A stretch of 64,000 nucleotides of DNA from Sporolactobacillus nakayamae (lineage in GTDB: Bacteria; Bacillota; Bacilli; Bacillales; Sporolactobacillaceae): contig NZ_FOOY01000003.1 in NCBI RefSeq assembly GCF_900113325.1, positions 62,001-126,000 of the forward strand, read 5' to 3'. The notes beneath the pieces are model-generated. The model had not been told where the DNA came from, searched no databases, and saw only the letters and a list, made by a program, of their open reading frames with translations. A program made the position numbers and the translations under genes. Below are positions 17,144 through 26,913 of this stretch, one piece after another (within the stretch, counting starts at the first letter, position 1; every line of letters begins with the position of its first letter).

Positions 17144-17240
17144 AAGGGTGTCCAAACTGTCCGGGAGTATGCGGGTTATTTATGAAGGTGTTCTTGTCCA
17201 GGCTCTCTTTGCCTGATTTTCCCGGTTCATTTTGCCCCTT
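17144..17240. repeat. Degenerate relative of the preceding inverted-repeat element
   Basis: It begins AAGGGTGTCCAAAC, similar to the left end of the 16941 element (AGAGGGTGTTCAAA). It ends CCCGGTTCATTTTGCCCCTT, whose complement resembles its own start. At 97 bp it looks like a decayed sibling in tandem. Confidence 0.35.
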
Positions 17241-17273
17241 GCCAAAAACGTCTGATTTTGATCAGGACAGGGG

Positions 17274-18422
17274 ATGGAAATTGTGGGGATCATGCTAAAG
17301 AGAGCTTTATTTTTGCTTCTATTTTTCATACTTGTTTTTTCTATTTATCCACGGATCTCACACGCAGCCGGGCCAGGAGTATCCGCGCAATCCGCTGTAC
17401 TCATGGATCAGTCGTCCGGTCGTGTTTTGTTTCAACATAACAGCCAGGAAAAATTGCCGATTGCAAGCATTACAAAAGTAATGACGGCTATTCTTGCCAT
17501 CGAGTCAGGTAATATGAATAAAACGTTTACCGTGAGTGAAGAGGCGCTGCGTACGGAAGGATCGTCCATTTATCTGAAAGCCGGTGAAAGGATGAAGCTC
17601 AAGGATATGGTGTACGGGCTCATGCTTCGATCAGGAAATGACGCGTCGCGCGCGATTGCTGAAGCGGTCGGTGGGAGTGAATCCGGTTTTGTACTGATGA
17701 TGAATGAGAAGGCACGTGTACTTGGTATGACGAATTCTCATTTTACCAACCCAAACGGTCTTGAAAATCCCGATCATTACTCCACTGCTTATGATATGGC
17801 ACTGCTATTGCGCTATGCAATGGGAAATGCTCAGTTTCGTAAGGTAGTTGGGACGAAGCTCCACCGTGTGCCTGCCACAAATAAAGAAGTTGCCCGTGCG
17901 TGGAAAAATAAAAATAAAATGTTGCGACTCTACAAATATGCTACCGGTGGAAAAACAGGTTTTACCAAAAAAGCAAGGAGAACCTTAATTTCAACTGCTT
18001 CAAAAGATGATCTGAATTTGATCGCGGTGACCTTGAATGACGGTGATGACTGGAAAGATCATCAAGGGATGTTCGAATGGGCCTTTGCTAACTATAAACC
18101 GATTCAGGTGGTTAGAAAGGGCAAATTGAAGGCTCATGTCCATGCGTTTTATCAAGATCATATCTACGTCAAACGTTCTAGCGTTCTGCCTTTGGCTAAG
18201 GGCGAGCAAAAGCAGGTTAAAAAGCAATTGGTGCTTGTGAAGCCAAAGAAACAAAAAAATTGGAAGCCAGATTCCCCTGCCGGACGTCTTGATTTAATGA
18301 TAGGAAAACAAAAATTAGCGTCGTTACCTGTTTACTATAAAGTGGAGCAAAAGGAGAAGAAGGGATTTTGGGCACGTTTTAACGGATTCTTACACGCTAT
18401 TGTCACCGGAGAAGGGCTATGA
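17274..18422 (+). CDS. dacB: Spore-cortex D-alanyl-D-alanine carboxypeptidase DacB (PBP5*)
   Basis: Mother-cell carboxypeptidase that lowers cortex cross-linking. The 382-residue product has an N-terminal signal (about 8-30), the SxxK motif ASITK (Ser65, Lys68), SGN near residue 124 and KTG in GGKTGFT. ATG 17274 has AGGA six bases upstream; ATG 17292 (MLKRALF) is also possible and would give a tidier signal peptide. The gene heads dacB-spmA-spmB with a 4-base overlap to spmA, the same arrangement as in Bacillus. Confidence 0.93.
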   Translation: MEIVGIMLKRALFLLLFFILVFSIYPRISHAAGPGVSAQSAVLMDQSSGRVLFQHNSQEKLPIASITKVMTAILAIESGNMNKTFTVSEEALRTEGSSIYLKAGERMKLKDMVYGLMLRSGNDASRAIAEAVGGSESGFVLMMNEKARVLGMTNSHFTNPNGLENPDHYSTAYDMALLLRYAMGNAQFRKVVGTKLHRVPATNKEVARAWKNKNKMLRLYKYATGGKTGFTKKARRTLISTASKDDLNLIAVTLNDGDDWKDHQGMFEWAFANYKPIQVVRKGKLKAHVHAFYQDHIYVKRSSVLPLAKGEQKQVKKQLVLVKPKKQKNWKPDSPAGRLDLMIGKQKLASLPVYYKVEQKEKKGFWARFNGFLHAIVTGEGL

Positions 18423-19012
18423 TTAATATCATCTGGGTCGCACTTTTTTTGATTGGGATGGGCTACGCCGCATTCAATGGAACAATGGATGATGTCAACA
18501 AGGCGATCTTTAATTCAGCGGGAAATGCTGTACAAATATGCTTTGGGTTGATTAGTGTTTTGATATTCTGGCTCGGTTTGATGAAAATTGCCGAAAAGTC
18601 CGGGTTGCTGGAAAAATTAAGTACATTGTTCAAACCAATTATGAAACGTATTTTTCCTGAGGTTCCGCCTGAACATCCTGCAATGGGGTATATCATGTCC
18701 AACACAATTGCAAATATGTTCGGACTCGGCAATGCCGCTACCCCTATGGGAATCAAGGCAATGGAAGAATTGAAAAAGCTGAATGGAGGAAAATCGACAC
18801 CAAGCCGATCCATGATTACGCTGCTTGCCTTAAACACGTCCGGCTTAACGCTGGTCCCTACAACGGTTATTGCCATACGCATGAATTCACACGCGCTTTC
18901 ACCGACGGATATTGTCGGCCCAACATTGCTTGCAACATGCTGCACGACGGTCGCTGCGCTTATTATTGACCGCTACTTTTATCATCGCAGGAAACGAAGG
19001 GAGCGAAAGTAA
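18419..19012 (+). CDS. spmA: Spore maturation protein SpmA
   Basis: A 197-residue membrane protein needed with SpmB for full spore core dehydration and heat resistance. It has about five hydrophobic segments and a nucleoside-recognition (Gate) type core, NMFGLGNAATPMGIKAMEEL. ATG 18419 overlaps the dacB stop (ATGA) and its own stop overlaps the spmB start (TAATG), so all three genes are tightly coupled. Mother-cell (sigma-E) expression is expected from the family. Confidence 0.94.
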   Translation: MINIIWVALFLIGMGYAAFNGTMDDVNKAIFNSAGNAVQICFGLISVLIFWLGLMKIAEKSGLLEKLSTLFKPIMKRIFPEVPPEHPAMGYIMSNTIANMFGLGNAATPMGIKAMEELKKLNGGKSTPSRSMITLLALNTSGLTLVPTTVIAIRMNSHALSPTDIVGPTLLATCCTTVAALIIDRYFYHRRKRRERK

Positions 19013-19542
19013 TGGCGCTGATCACAACTTTTTCAACCTGGATCGTTCCCTGCCTGATCGCGATTATTCTGCTCTATGGGACATTCAAAAAGGTAGCGTC
19101 CTACGATGCATTTGTTGAAGGAGGTAAAGAAGGCTTCTCACTCGCCATTTCGGTTATGCCGTTTCTCTTGGGTATGCTGGTTGCAATCAGTGTTTTTCGT
19201 GCATCTGGAGCAATGGATGCACTGATTCATCTAATTAGTCCTTTGCTTTCAGCAGTCGGTATGCCGCCTCAAGTATTACCCCTTGCACTGATGCGTCCTT
19301 TATCAGGAACCGGCGCACTAGGCTTAATGACCGACCTCATTAAAACATATGGAGCGGACTCATTTATTGGGAAGCTTGCGTCCGTGATGCAAGGGAGTAC
19401 GGATACCACATTTTATGTTGTGACTGTTTATTTTGGTGCGGTCGGTATTCATCGAATCGGCGATGCGCTGAAAGTCGGCTTATTAGCTGATCTCGTCGGT
19501 GTGATTTGTGCTGTATGGATCGTAACTTTGATGTTCGGATAA
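19012..19542 (+). CDS. spmB: Spore maturation protein SpmB
   Basis: A 176-residue membrane partner of SpmA with five or so hydrophobic segments and the Gate-type phrase LPLALMRPLSGTGALGLMTD. It starts at ATG 19012, sharing a base with the spmA stop. Last gene of the dacB operon; a weak hairpin with a T-run follows at 19564-19586. Confidence 0.94.
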   Translation: MALITTFSTWIVPCLIAIILLYGTFKKVASYDAFVEGGKEGFSLAISVMPFLLGMLVAISVFRASGAMDALIHLISPLLSAVGMPPQVLPLALMRPLSGTGALGLMTDLIKTYGADSFIGKLASVMQGSTDTTFYVVTVYFGAVGIHRIGDALKVGLLADLVGVICAVWIVTLMFG

Positions 19543-19563
19543 TTTTAACTGCGGAAAAAAAGG

Positions 19564-19586
19564 TGCTGTGAATCGGCAGCTTTTTT
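19564..19586 (+). terminator. Weak terminator after spmB
   Basis: GCTG (19565-19568) can pair with CAGC (19577-19580), plus one wobble, followed by six T. The stem is short. Confidence 0.4.
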
Positions 19587-19630
19587 GTTTGCATCATAAT
19601 TGTGTCGGTAAAGTGAATAAATAATGAAAC

Positions 19631-19659
19631 TTGAGAAAACAGATTAGTCGCGTTATGAT
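19631..19659 (+). promoter_or_regulatory. Candidate sigma-A promoter of rluB
   Basis: TTGAGA (19631-19636) and TATGAT (19654-19659) are 17 bases apart. The predicted start is only about 11 bases before the ATG, so the leader would be very short with the ribosome site at the 5' end. Confidence 0.45.
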
Positions 19660-19676
19660 ATTTCTGAGGTGGAAGA

Positions 19677-20399
19677 ATGGAACGATTACAGAAAGTCATA
19701 GCTCGCGCCGGTATTGCATCACGGCGAAAAGCAGAACAATTAATTTTAGACGGCAGAGTGCAAGTGAATGGTGCAACTGTTAAGGAGCTCGGCACGAAGG
19801 TATCGGTGAATGATAAAGTAACCGTCGACGGTGTTCCGCTTGATAAGGAAAGACTGGTGTACTATCTCTTTTACAAACCGACTGGAGTCATATCGAGCGT
19901 GAAGGATGATCGGAGCAGAACAACCGTTGTCGATTTCTTCAAGCACGTTCCGGAACGTATTTTCCCTGTCGGCCGTTTGGATTATGACACATCAGGTGCT
20001 CTGCTATTGACCAATGACGGAGAACTTGCAAACAAGCTGATGCACCCGAGTTTTGAATTTGATAAGACATACATAGTTAATGTCAATCCGATTCCGACAA
20101 GTGATCAATTGCGTCAGCTTGCTACTGGTGTTCGCCTAGAAGACGGCATGACGGCCAAAGCACGTGTTCAATTGCTCATTTCGGATAAGGAGAAAGGAAC
20201 AGCATCCGTGCAGCTCACGATCCATGAGGGAAGAAATCGTCAAGTGCGGCGTATGTTCTCCGCTTTGCATCTTCATGTGCGTAAACTGAAACGAGAACGA
20301 TATGGATTCTTGAGTTTAAACGGGTTACATCCCGGGGACAGCCGTGAATTAAAACCCCATGAAGTGAAAACATTAATGCATGAAACGCGCCATTCATAA
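19677..20399 (+). CDS. rluB: 23S rRNA pseudouridine synthase RluB
   Basis: A 240-residue RsuA/RluB-family enzyme that isomerises a uridine in 23S rRNA. An S4 RNA-binding domain (residues 1-60, ERLQKVIARAGIASRRKAEQ) precedes the catalytic domain, with the active-site Asp in GRLDYDTSGALLLTNDG and the C-terminal HEGRNRQVRRMF motif. ATG 19677 follows GAGGTGG. It lies between spmB and resD as in Bacillus, although resABC are missing downstream. Confidence 0.94.
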   Translation: MERLQKVIARAGIASRRKAEQLILDGRVQVNGATVKELGTKVSVNDKVTVDGVPLDKERLVYYLFYKPTGVISSVKDDRSRTTVVDFFKHVPERIFPVGRLDYDTSGALLLTNDGELANKLMHPSFEFDKTYIVNVNPIPTSDQLRQLATGVRLEDGMTAKARVQLLISDKEKGTASVQLTIHEGRNRQVRRMFSALHLHVRKLKRERYGFLSLNGLHPGDSRELKPHEVKTLMHETRHS

Positions 20400-20637
20400 T
20401 TAGTACTGTTTTTTTTCAAGAAATTGTTTAAAATAAGACATAGGATTGACACATATATTACTAATAGTCGATTTTTCTGTCATACGCCTTACGAAACAGT
20501 TGAATCATAATCGACGAGTGCGGCAAGCGTGACGGATTTAAATGGGGGTTGTTTGAAGCTGCGGGTACGTCTTCAGACAGCAATGCGTTTATAAAAAGAG
20601 AGAATAAAGTGTACTGGTCGGAAAAGGGAGGATCTGA

Positions 20638-21360
20638 ATGAAAGAGAAAAAAGCGGCAATTCTGATTGTCGATGACGAAGACAGAATCCGTAAACTCCTC
20701 AGAATGTATCTTGAACGTGAGAAGTATGTGATTGATGAAGCAGGAGACGGAGAAACCGCATTAAAAATGGCGTTGGACAAAGATTACGATTTGGTCCTGC
20801 TTGATTTGATGCTGCCGGGGATCAGCGGTGAGGAAGTTTGTGAACAATTACGCGAATCCAAAGCAACACCGGTCATTATGCTGACCGCTAAGGGTGAAGA
20901 AGCAAACCGCGTGCAAGGGTTTGAAGTCGGGACGGACGACTATATTGTCAAACCATTTAGTCCTCGCGAGGTTGTGCTTCGCGTAAAAGCGCTTCTGCGC
21001 CGCTCGTCAAAGACAAAATTCTTGGAGACGGAAACAACGACAAAAAATGTTATTGTGTTTCCACACTTGATGATTGATCATGACGCCCATCGCGTAAAGG
21101 TAGATAAACGCGAAGTCAGCCTGACACCTAAGGAATATGAATTGCTGTATTATCTTGCTCAAAATCCGGATAAGGTTTTCTCAAGAGAACAGCTATTGAA
21201 AGATGTCTGGAATTACGAATTTTTCGGGGATCTTCGGACGGTGGATACCCATGTGAAACGTTTGCGTGAAAAATTAAACAAAGTTTCAGAGGAAGCTGCG
21301 GAAATGATCATCACCGTATGGGGCGTCGGTTATAAAATTGAGGTTGATTCAGCGACATGA
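20638..21360 (+). CDS. resD: ResD response regulator (OmpR family)
   Basis: A 240-residue two-component regulator. The receiver domain (about 8-120) has the acidic pair VDDED, the phospho-acceptor Asp near residue 56 in DLVLLDLMLPG, and Lys in YIVKPFSPRE. The C-terminal winged helix begins near 140 (LTPKEYELLYYLAQ). ResD activates genes for oxygen limitation and respiration in Bacillus. Here resABC are absent, so the conserved regulator has lost its usual neighbours. It overlaps resE by 4 bases. Confidence 0.92.
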   Translation: MKEKKAAILIVDDEDRIRKLLRMYLEREKYVIDEAGDGETALKMALDKDYDLVLLDLMLPGISGEEVCEQLRESKATPVIMLTAKGEEANRVQGFEVGTDDYIVKPFSPREVVLRVKALLRRSSKTKFLETETTTKNVIVFPHLMIDHDAHRVKVDKREVSLTPKEYELLYYLAQNPDKVFSREQLLKDVWNYEFFGDLRTVDTHVKRLREKLNKVSEEAAEMIITVWGVGYKIEVDSAT

Positions 21361-23153
21361 TTTGGCGAAGCATCATTGGAAAATTATGGGCAACTATAAT
21401 TTTAATTGTCACCATTGTGCTTATGTTCCTAACACTTTTTTTGCTTCAATTCTTTGAAAATAGCAACATCCAGCAAGCAGAGCATCAGATGGAAAAGATC
21501 GGTGTTAAAGCGGCGGCTTTGCTTGAGCATCATGCCGGGCGAACTGTTGATGATACACTAAAATCAGTGGCCGATATAGCGGACGTATATGATGCAGGTT
21601 ATGTGATGATTGTAAATGGCAAGGTGTGGAGCGGTCCTGAGGGGAGTTCAGCGCCCGGTTTGCAGCGTGATTTTTTTGAGAATGACGCGACATTAAAACA
21701 TGCGTTGACTGGCGAAAACACGGTGAAAAAAATCGGTACGTTCCGCATAACTGCTCACCAAAAAAAGAAAATCCAGCGGCTGATGATTGTCGGTGTCCCG
21801 ATTCATGATTCTTCAAACACTCATGGAGCGGTGTACATCATTCAACCCATCCAGATTGCTCAAAATGCCTTAGATCAGTCAAAAAAACTGATCTATATTT
21901 GTGCCGGATTTTCAATTTTACTGACAACCTTTTTCGCTTTTTTCCTGTCGACAAGAATCGGATCACCACTAAGGAAAATGAGAAAAGCGGCACTGCAAGT
22001 TGCGCTTGGCAACTTTGATATTACTGTTCCGGTTATTACTCGTGATGAAGTCGGGGATCTTGCCGTTGCTTTCAATAATATGAGGCAGAAGCTGAAGACG
22101 AATATGAACGCGCTTAATCAGGAGAAGGAACAACTTGCCGGAATCCTACAAAATATGGCTGATGGTGTGCTGCTGATGAGTACAGATGCGCAAATAGCGG
22201 CGAGCAACCCGCCTGCAGACCATTTTGTTTACTCATGGAACTATGAACATAATGCAGATGCGAGCGGGCAGAAAACACCGGATCTTTTAGAGGACCTTTT
22301 CCATAAAGTATCGGCTGACGGTGCTCAGAAGACATGCGAGATAAGCGTTCAAGGCCGTATTTGGGTGGTCATTATGAAGCCGCTCTTTGATCATGATAAG
22401 ATTCGCGGAGCTGTGGCGGTGCTTCGCGACATGACTGAGGAAAGGCACAACGATCAAATGATTAAAAGCTTTGTGGCGAATGTCAGCCACGAATTGAGGA
22501 CGCCGATTTCCATGATGCAAGGCTATAGTGAAGCGATTATTGATGATATAGCAGAAAGTGCTCAGGAAAAAAAGGATATGGCGCAAATCATTTTGGATGA
22601 ATCGAAACGTATGGGGCGTCTTGTCAATGAACTACTTGATTTGGCAAAGCTAGAGACAGGGCACTTTCAATTAGATCGACGAGAAGTCGCCCTTGACGCG
22701 TTCTTCAAACACATTGTCACAAAATTCAGCAAGGTTGCCAGTGATGCAGGTATCCGTATAGAAGCAGTGCTTCACGAGATCGACGGTAAACTTTTTGTCA
22801 TGGATCCGGATCGCGTGGAACAAGTGATGACGAACCTCATTGACAATGCGATTCGTCACATGCATAAGGGCGGCGTTGTGACGGTCGAAGCGCGCTTTGA
22901 GCAAGGGCAGCTTCACGTATTTGTTCGAGATTCCGGAGTCGGCATTGTCAGGGAGGATATTCCCTTCGTTTTTGAACGCTTTTATAAGGCGGATAAAGCA
23001 AGGACGAGGGGGAAAGCCGGCACTGGTTTGGGACTTGCTATTGCCAAGCACATTGTGGAGGCACACGGCGGCGAAATCAGCGTCAACAGTATAAAAGGTG
23101 AAGGTACCACTTTTCAATTCACCTTGAAGCAAGGACGGGGCACTGAGCGCTAA
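21357..23153 (+). CDS. resE: ResE sensor histidine kinase
   Basis: A 598-residue membrane kinase: TM1 about 12-32, an extracytoplasmic domain to about 180, TM2 about 181-202, HAMP about 203-256, PAS about 258-370, HisKA with the phospho-acceptor His near 377 in SHELRTP, and HATPase with DNAIRHMHKGG, DSGVGI and GTGLGLAIAKHIV. It phosphorylates ResD. The PAS domain is where ResE senses redox or NO in Bacillus. Full length, with no missing motif. Confidence 0.92.
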   Translation: MIWRSIIGKLWATIILIVTIVLMFLTLFLLQFFENSNIQQAEHQMEKIGVKAAALLEHHAGRTVDDTLKSVADIADVYDAGYVMIVNGKVWSGPEGSSAPGLQRDFFENDATLKHALTGENTVKKIGTFRITAHQKKKIQRLMIVGVPIHDSSNTHGAVYIIQPIQIAQNALDQSKKLIYICAGFSILLTTFFAFFLSTRIGSPLRKMRKAALQVALGNFDITVPVITRDEVGDLAVAFNNMRQKLKTNMNALNQEKEQLAGILQNMADGVLLMSTDAQIAASNPPADHFVYSWNYEHNADASGQKTPDLLEDLFHKVSADGAQKTCEISVQGRIWVVIMKPLFDHDKIRGAVAVLRDMTEERHNDQMIKSFVANVSHELRTPISMMQGYSEAIIDDIAESAQEKKDMAQIILDESKRMGRLVNELLDLAKLETGHFQLDRREVALDAFFKHIVTKFSKVASDAGIRIEAVLHEIDGKLFVMDPDRVEQVMTNLIDNAIRHMHKGGVVTVEARFEQGQLHVFVRDSGVGIVREDIPFVFERFYKADKARTRGKAGTGLGLAIAKHIVEAHGGEISVNSIKGEGTTFQFTLKQGRGTER

Positions 23154-23157
23154 TTAT

Positions 23158-23217
23158 GCGCACATAGAAAAAGAGGATTGGAGCGACGATACTCCATTCC
23201 TCTTTTTCTGTGTGCGC
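23158..23217. terminator. Bidirectional terminator between resE and fer
   Basis: Twenty-six-base arms (23158-23183 and 23192-23217) pair with two mismatches around eight bases. The stem has A/T-rich runs on both sides, so it serves resE and the convergent fer. Confidence 0.9.
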
Positions 23218-23221
23218 TCTT

Positions 23222-23559
<338 letters not shown>

Positions 23560-23665
23560 TAGCTCTCAGTCGGCAATTCAATGAACAATTGTCGAAACCT
23601 TTCTTGAAAAAGGGTAGAATAGAGAAAATAAGGAGCATCATAGAGCGATTAAGGAGGATGCCCCA

Positions 23666-24760
23666 GTGTACTGTGACGCGCTTGTTCTATACTTAATTCA
23701 TCAATTTCGAGGCGACCGCACTATTTCCGGAATCTATCACTTATTGAAAGGGAAAAAATCGTCGCAAAGTGTGCAGGACAGCTATCTTTTTCATGTGAAG
23801 CCGTTCTTTCATTCTTGCGATGATCTGGACCGTCACTCATTTCAAACGTTAGTTGAGCGGTTAAACGTTTGCGGATGGATTCAGTCTGCAGGCTCTGAGC
23901 AAATGCACTTTATCCTTTCAACGGAAGGCGAGCGCCAGCTCACCAGGTTTGACCTAAATAAATTGATTCCTGACGGACTTTGCAATACGGATCAAGTAAA
24001 TGACGAGGGGAATTTTTGGCTAAAACTACAGCTTTCGGTTCAGACAATATCGGCACTGCAATATCATCAAAGTGCTTTTTTGCCGATTACACGACAACCA
24101 TCTGTAACAGAAAGTGTCCGCAAACGGATTATGAAAGCTTCACTTAATCGAGATCAACTGGCAAGCCAATTACATCATGAACTTCACCAACTACTCCTGC
24201 CTATCCCTTTGACGGAAGCTGATCTTTTCGCAGCTCAACTTACAGGATTTAGAATGACAGGTCTTACCACCAGTCAGATCGCGGATTCAACCGGCAAAGA
24301 CCCTTATGAATGCCGGATTCTTTTTAAATCAGCCTTAAGACGTATCATGAAAGAGGTTGCGGAGCATAAAGCGACCTATCCGTTCATTGCCGGATTAATG
24401 AAACAAACAGCTAGTACGCTCTCACTAACTGCCGGAGAAACATTCCATCTATTAAAGGAAGGGTTGTCACTGCAACAAGTAGCGAAAAGGCGTAATTTAT
24501 CAGTGAGCACAATTGAGGATCATTTGGTAGAAATCACATTGAAGGAGCGAAATTTTAATTCATCTGACTTCCTTTCACATGAATTAGAACAACAAATAGT
24601 AGAGACCGCGAATCAGTTAAATACAAGGCAGCTTAAATCGATTAAGAACCAGCTTCATGACGAAATCTCTTATTTGCAGATTCGTCTTGCTCTTGCAAAA
24701 AACACTGTTCAGAAAGGAAGTCTGCTCATTGGTGAGAATGAAGAAACATCGAAGAGATGA
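23666..24760 (+). CDS. ypbB: YpbB-like helix-turn-helix protein in the recQ operon
   Basis: A 364-residue protein starting at GTG 23666 after AAGGAGG. The C-terminal 90 residues contain the helicase-associated HTH fold (ETFHLLKEGLSLQQVAKRRN then LSVSTIEDHLVE), usually found fused to or encoded beside RecQ. The N-terminal part, rich in His and Gln, is not recognisable. It overlaps recQ by 23 bases, which suggests it supplies the DNA-recognition domain missing from that RecQ. The position after fer matches Bacillus ypbB. Confidence 0.85.
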   Translation: MYCDALVLYLIHQFRGDRTISGIYHLLKGKKSSQSVQDSYLFHVKPFFHSCDDLDRHSFQTLVERLNVCGWIQSAGSEQMHFILSTEGERQLTRFDLNKLIPDGLCNTDQVNDEGNFWLKLQLSVQTISALQYHQSAFLPITRQPSVTESVRKRIMKASLNRDQLASQLHHELHQLLLPIPLTEADLFAAQLTGFRMTGLTTSQIADSTGKDPYECRILFKSALRRIMKEVAEHKATYPFIAGLMKQTASTLSLTAGETFHLLKEGLSLQQVAKRRNLSVSTIEDHLVEITLKERNFNSSDFLSHELEQQIVETANQLNTRQLKSIKNQLHDEISYLQIRLALAKNTVQKGSLLIGENEETSKR

Positions 24761-26309
24761 GTGGATCCATCGAGCGCAAACCGTTTTAAAAGAGAAATTC
24801 GGTCATGATCAATTTCGTTGCGGTCAGCAGGAAATTATTCTCGACGTGTTAGAGGGTAAGGATGTATTTGCCATGTTGCCGACGGGAGGCGGAAAATCAC
24901 TCTGTTATCAAATTCCCGGCTATTTGCTTAATGGGACCGTTCTCATTGTCTCACCCCTCTTGTCTTTGATGGAGGATCAGGTTAACGCATTGCGATCGAT
25001 CGGTGAAACGAATGTACGGGCTTTAAATGGCTTGATTCATCCACATGAACGTTCTCGCGTTCTCGCCCATTTAAGCGAACTTCGATTTCTTTTTATTTCT
25101 CCAGAGATGTTGCGGGGGAGCACGATACGCGCGGCATTAGCGAAAATCACGATTTCATTGTTCGTTATCGATGAAGCCCATTGCGTGTCCCAATGGGGTC
25201 ATGATTTTCGTCCGGATTATCTGCATCTGGCTGAAATCAGGACGCAGTTCGGTCACCCCCCATGTCTGGCGGTAACGGCAACAGCGGATGAACGCGTGAG
25301 AGAGGACATTGTGCGTTCGCTTGAATTGCATCATGTCAGCCAGACCCTGATGAGTGTCGACCGTGCCAATATCGCACTTGTTGTCCAGAGGGTCGCGACG
25401 AATGATGAAAAAGTTGACCATTTGTGTCACTTGCTTGAAAACACGCGATTACCGGGAATTATTTATTGCGCAAGTCGTGATTGGACCGAACGACTTGCGG
25501 ATTATGTTCGCCGTAAACTAGGGCTGCGCGTCGCTTATTATCATGGCGGGATGGACCCTGTCGACCGAAGAAAAATACAAAATCAGTTTTTGGATTCTCA
25601 ATTAGATTTGTTATGCTGTACCAACGCGTTCGGTATGGGAATTAACAAGCCGGATATACGATTGATCGTCCATTTTCATTTTCCTGCAACGATGAACGCG
25701 TATCTTCAGGAGATTGGACGCGCGTCGAGAGACGGTAAGCCGGGTCTTGCCGTGGTCTATTATGCGAAACAGGATGAGCAGTATCCTGAAGGATTTATAG
25801 ATGGGAATTTCCCGGATGACGAGATACTTCATCGCAGCCTGAGTGAATTGGATCAGGGACTGTTAACAATCGGGAACAAAGAACAGTTTGTAAGCAGCCT
25901 CCTAGAACGCGGCGTAAGTGAGTCAGCTGCGCGGTTTATCTATGAAAAGGTTCAAAATAAACCCATCCACTGTACGTATCTTTCAATTTTTGATCAATGT
26001 AAGGCAGTTATCAATAAACGAAAGGCGATTCAATTACAGGATCTGTCCGTAATGAGGAATTACTTAACGAGCACGAATTGCAGGCGAGCGTTTTATTTAA
26101 AGGTTTATCATGAACATCAACCTGCACAAAAGCCGCACAATTGCTGTGATCGTTGCGGTATCGAGTTCAGTGATTTTCGGCAAACCGAATCAACAAATAA
26201 AAACGATACAGAGCGACACGGGCAGATTCTGGATTGGAAGAAAAGGCTGCAGATCATATTTAAAGAAGGCGAGCGGGCAGATGCTCCAATCAGGAATAAA
26301 CGTGTCTAA
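24738..26309 (+). CDS. recQ: RecQ-family ATP-dependent DNA helicase
   Basis: A 523-residue SF2 helicase that unwinds 3'-tailed DNA in recombination and repair. It shows motif 0 (FRCGQQEII), Walker A (MLPTGGGKSLCYQ), DEAH box (VIDEAHCVSQWGHDFRPDY), motif V/VI (FGMGINKPDIR and EIGRASRDGKPG) and a Cys-rich zinc site (CRRAFYL, NCCDRCG). No HRDC domain is present. The frame is open from 24657, but the conserved N-terminus begins at ATG 24738. Close relative of B. subtilis YpbC. Confidence 0.92.
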   Translation: MKKHRRDEWIHRAQTVLKEKFGHDQFRCGQQEIILDVLEGKDVFAMLPTGGGKSLCYQIPGYLLNGTVLIVSPLLSLMEDQVNALRSIGETNVRALNGLIHPHERSRVLAHLSELRFLFISPEMLRGSTIRAALAKITISLFVIDEAHCVSQWGHDFRPDYLHLAEIRTQFGHPPCLAVTATADERVREDIVRSLELHHVSQTLMSVDRANIALVVQRVATNDEKVDHLCHLLENTRLPGIIYCASRDWTERLADYVRRKLGLRVAYYHGGMDPVDRRKIQNQFLDSQLDLLCCTNAFGMGINKPDIRLIVHFHFPATMNAYLQEIGRASRDGKPGLAVVYYAKQDEQYPEGFIDGNFPDDEILHRSLSELDQGLLTIGNKEQFVSSLLERGVSESAARFIYEKVQNKPIHCTYLSIFDQCKAVINKRKAIQLQDLSVMRNYLTSTNCRRAFYLKVYHEHQPAQKPHNCCDRCGIEFSDFRQTESTNKNDTERHGQILDWKKRLQIIFKEGERADAPIRNKRV

Positions 26310-26454
26310 TTGGTCTTTTTTTACATGATGCTTGTTATCCGCCGAAGAAGAAAGGCAAGGATCAGTGAATTACTGTGTCTTAAATCAAAGGACTGTCCTA
26401 TTTTCGTTACCCAGCTCATACTCATAGTTATGATGATGAGAGAGGTGATGGAAC

Positions 26455-26913
26455 ATGTCGCTTCAAGAATATCGCGATAAGGGACAAATTTCCGGAATCA
26501 CATTCACTATTTTGTCGGAGCTCATTAAACGAAAGAAAGAGAAAGACAAATGGAACGGCAGAGAAACTGCAGCCGGACTTGCGTTGATTATCTGTGTTGG
26601 AATCATTGTTAGTTATGTTTTCTTTTCTCATCCGGGAATGCTTGGTTCAATGCATGATCTGAAAGCATTGATTGGCCGACCGTTGAGCTTGGCCTATGTC
26701 GCGCTTTGTGTCGCTCTTATCCTGCTCTTTACCTATTGCCATGGTGAACGGGAGGATGCCGAAGATGATTATGATGAGCTGCGTGAAGAAATCATTGAGC
26801 GCACAGATGAACTCTGGATGAATGATGAACCCGATACCAACGGCGACACAGATCGTTTTCATATTCTCAGCTTGCTTAAAAAGAAGTTTGACATCAATCT
26901 ATTTTATAAGTGA
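26455..26913 (+). CDS. ypbF: YpbF-like DUF2663 membrane protein
   Basis: A 152-residue protein with two hydrophobic segments (about 43-62 and 78-98) and acidic, charged ends (EREDAEDDYDELREEIIERT). Length, topology and position after recQ match the DUF2663 family (B. subtilis YpbF). The function is unknown. ATG 26455 follows GAGAGGTGATGG. It ends in a strong bidirectional terminator facing the cotJ operon. Confidence 0.75.
   Translation: MSLQEYRDKGQISGITFTILSELIKRKKEKDKWNGRETAAGLALIICVGIIVSYVFFSHPGMLGSMHDLKALIGRPLSLAYVALCVALILLFTYCHGEREDAEDDYDELREEIIERTDELWMNDEPDTNGDTDRFHILSLLKKKFDINLFYK

Noticed and set aside
23589-23597. Spo0A-box-like TTGTCGAAA before ypbB
   Set aside because: The 7-base core occurs by chance several times per window and no matching promoter was found beside it.
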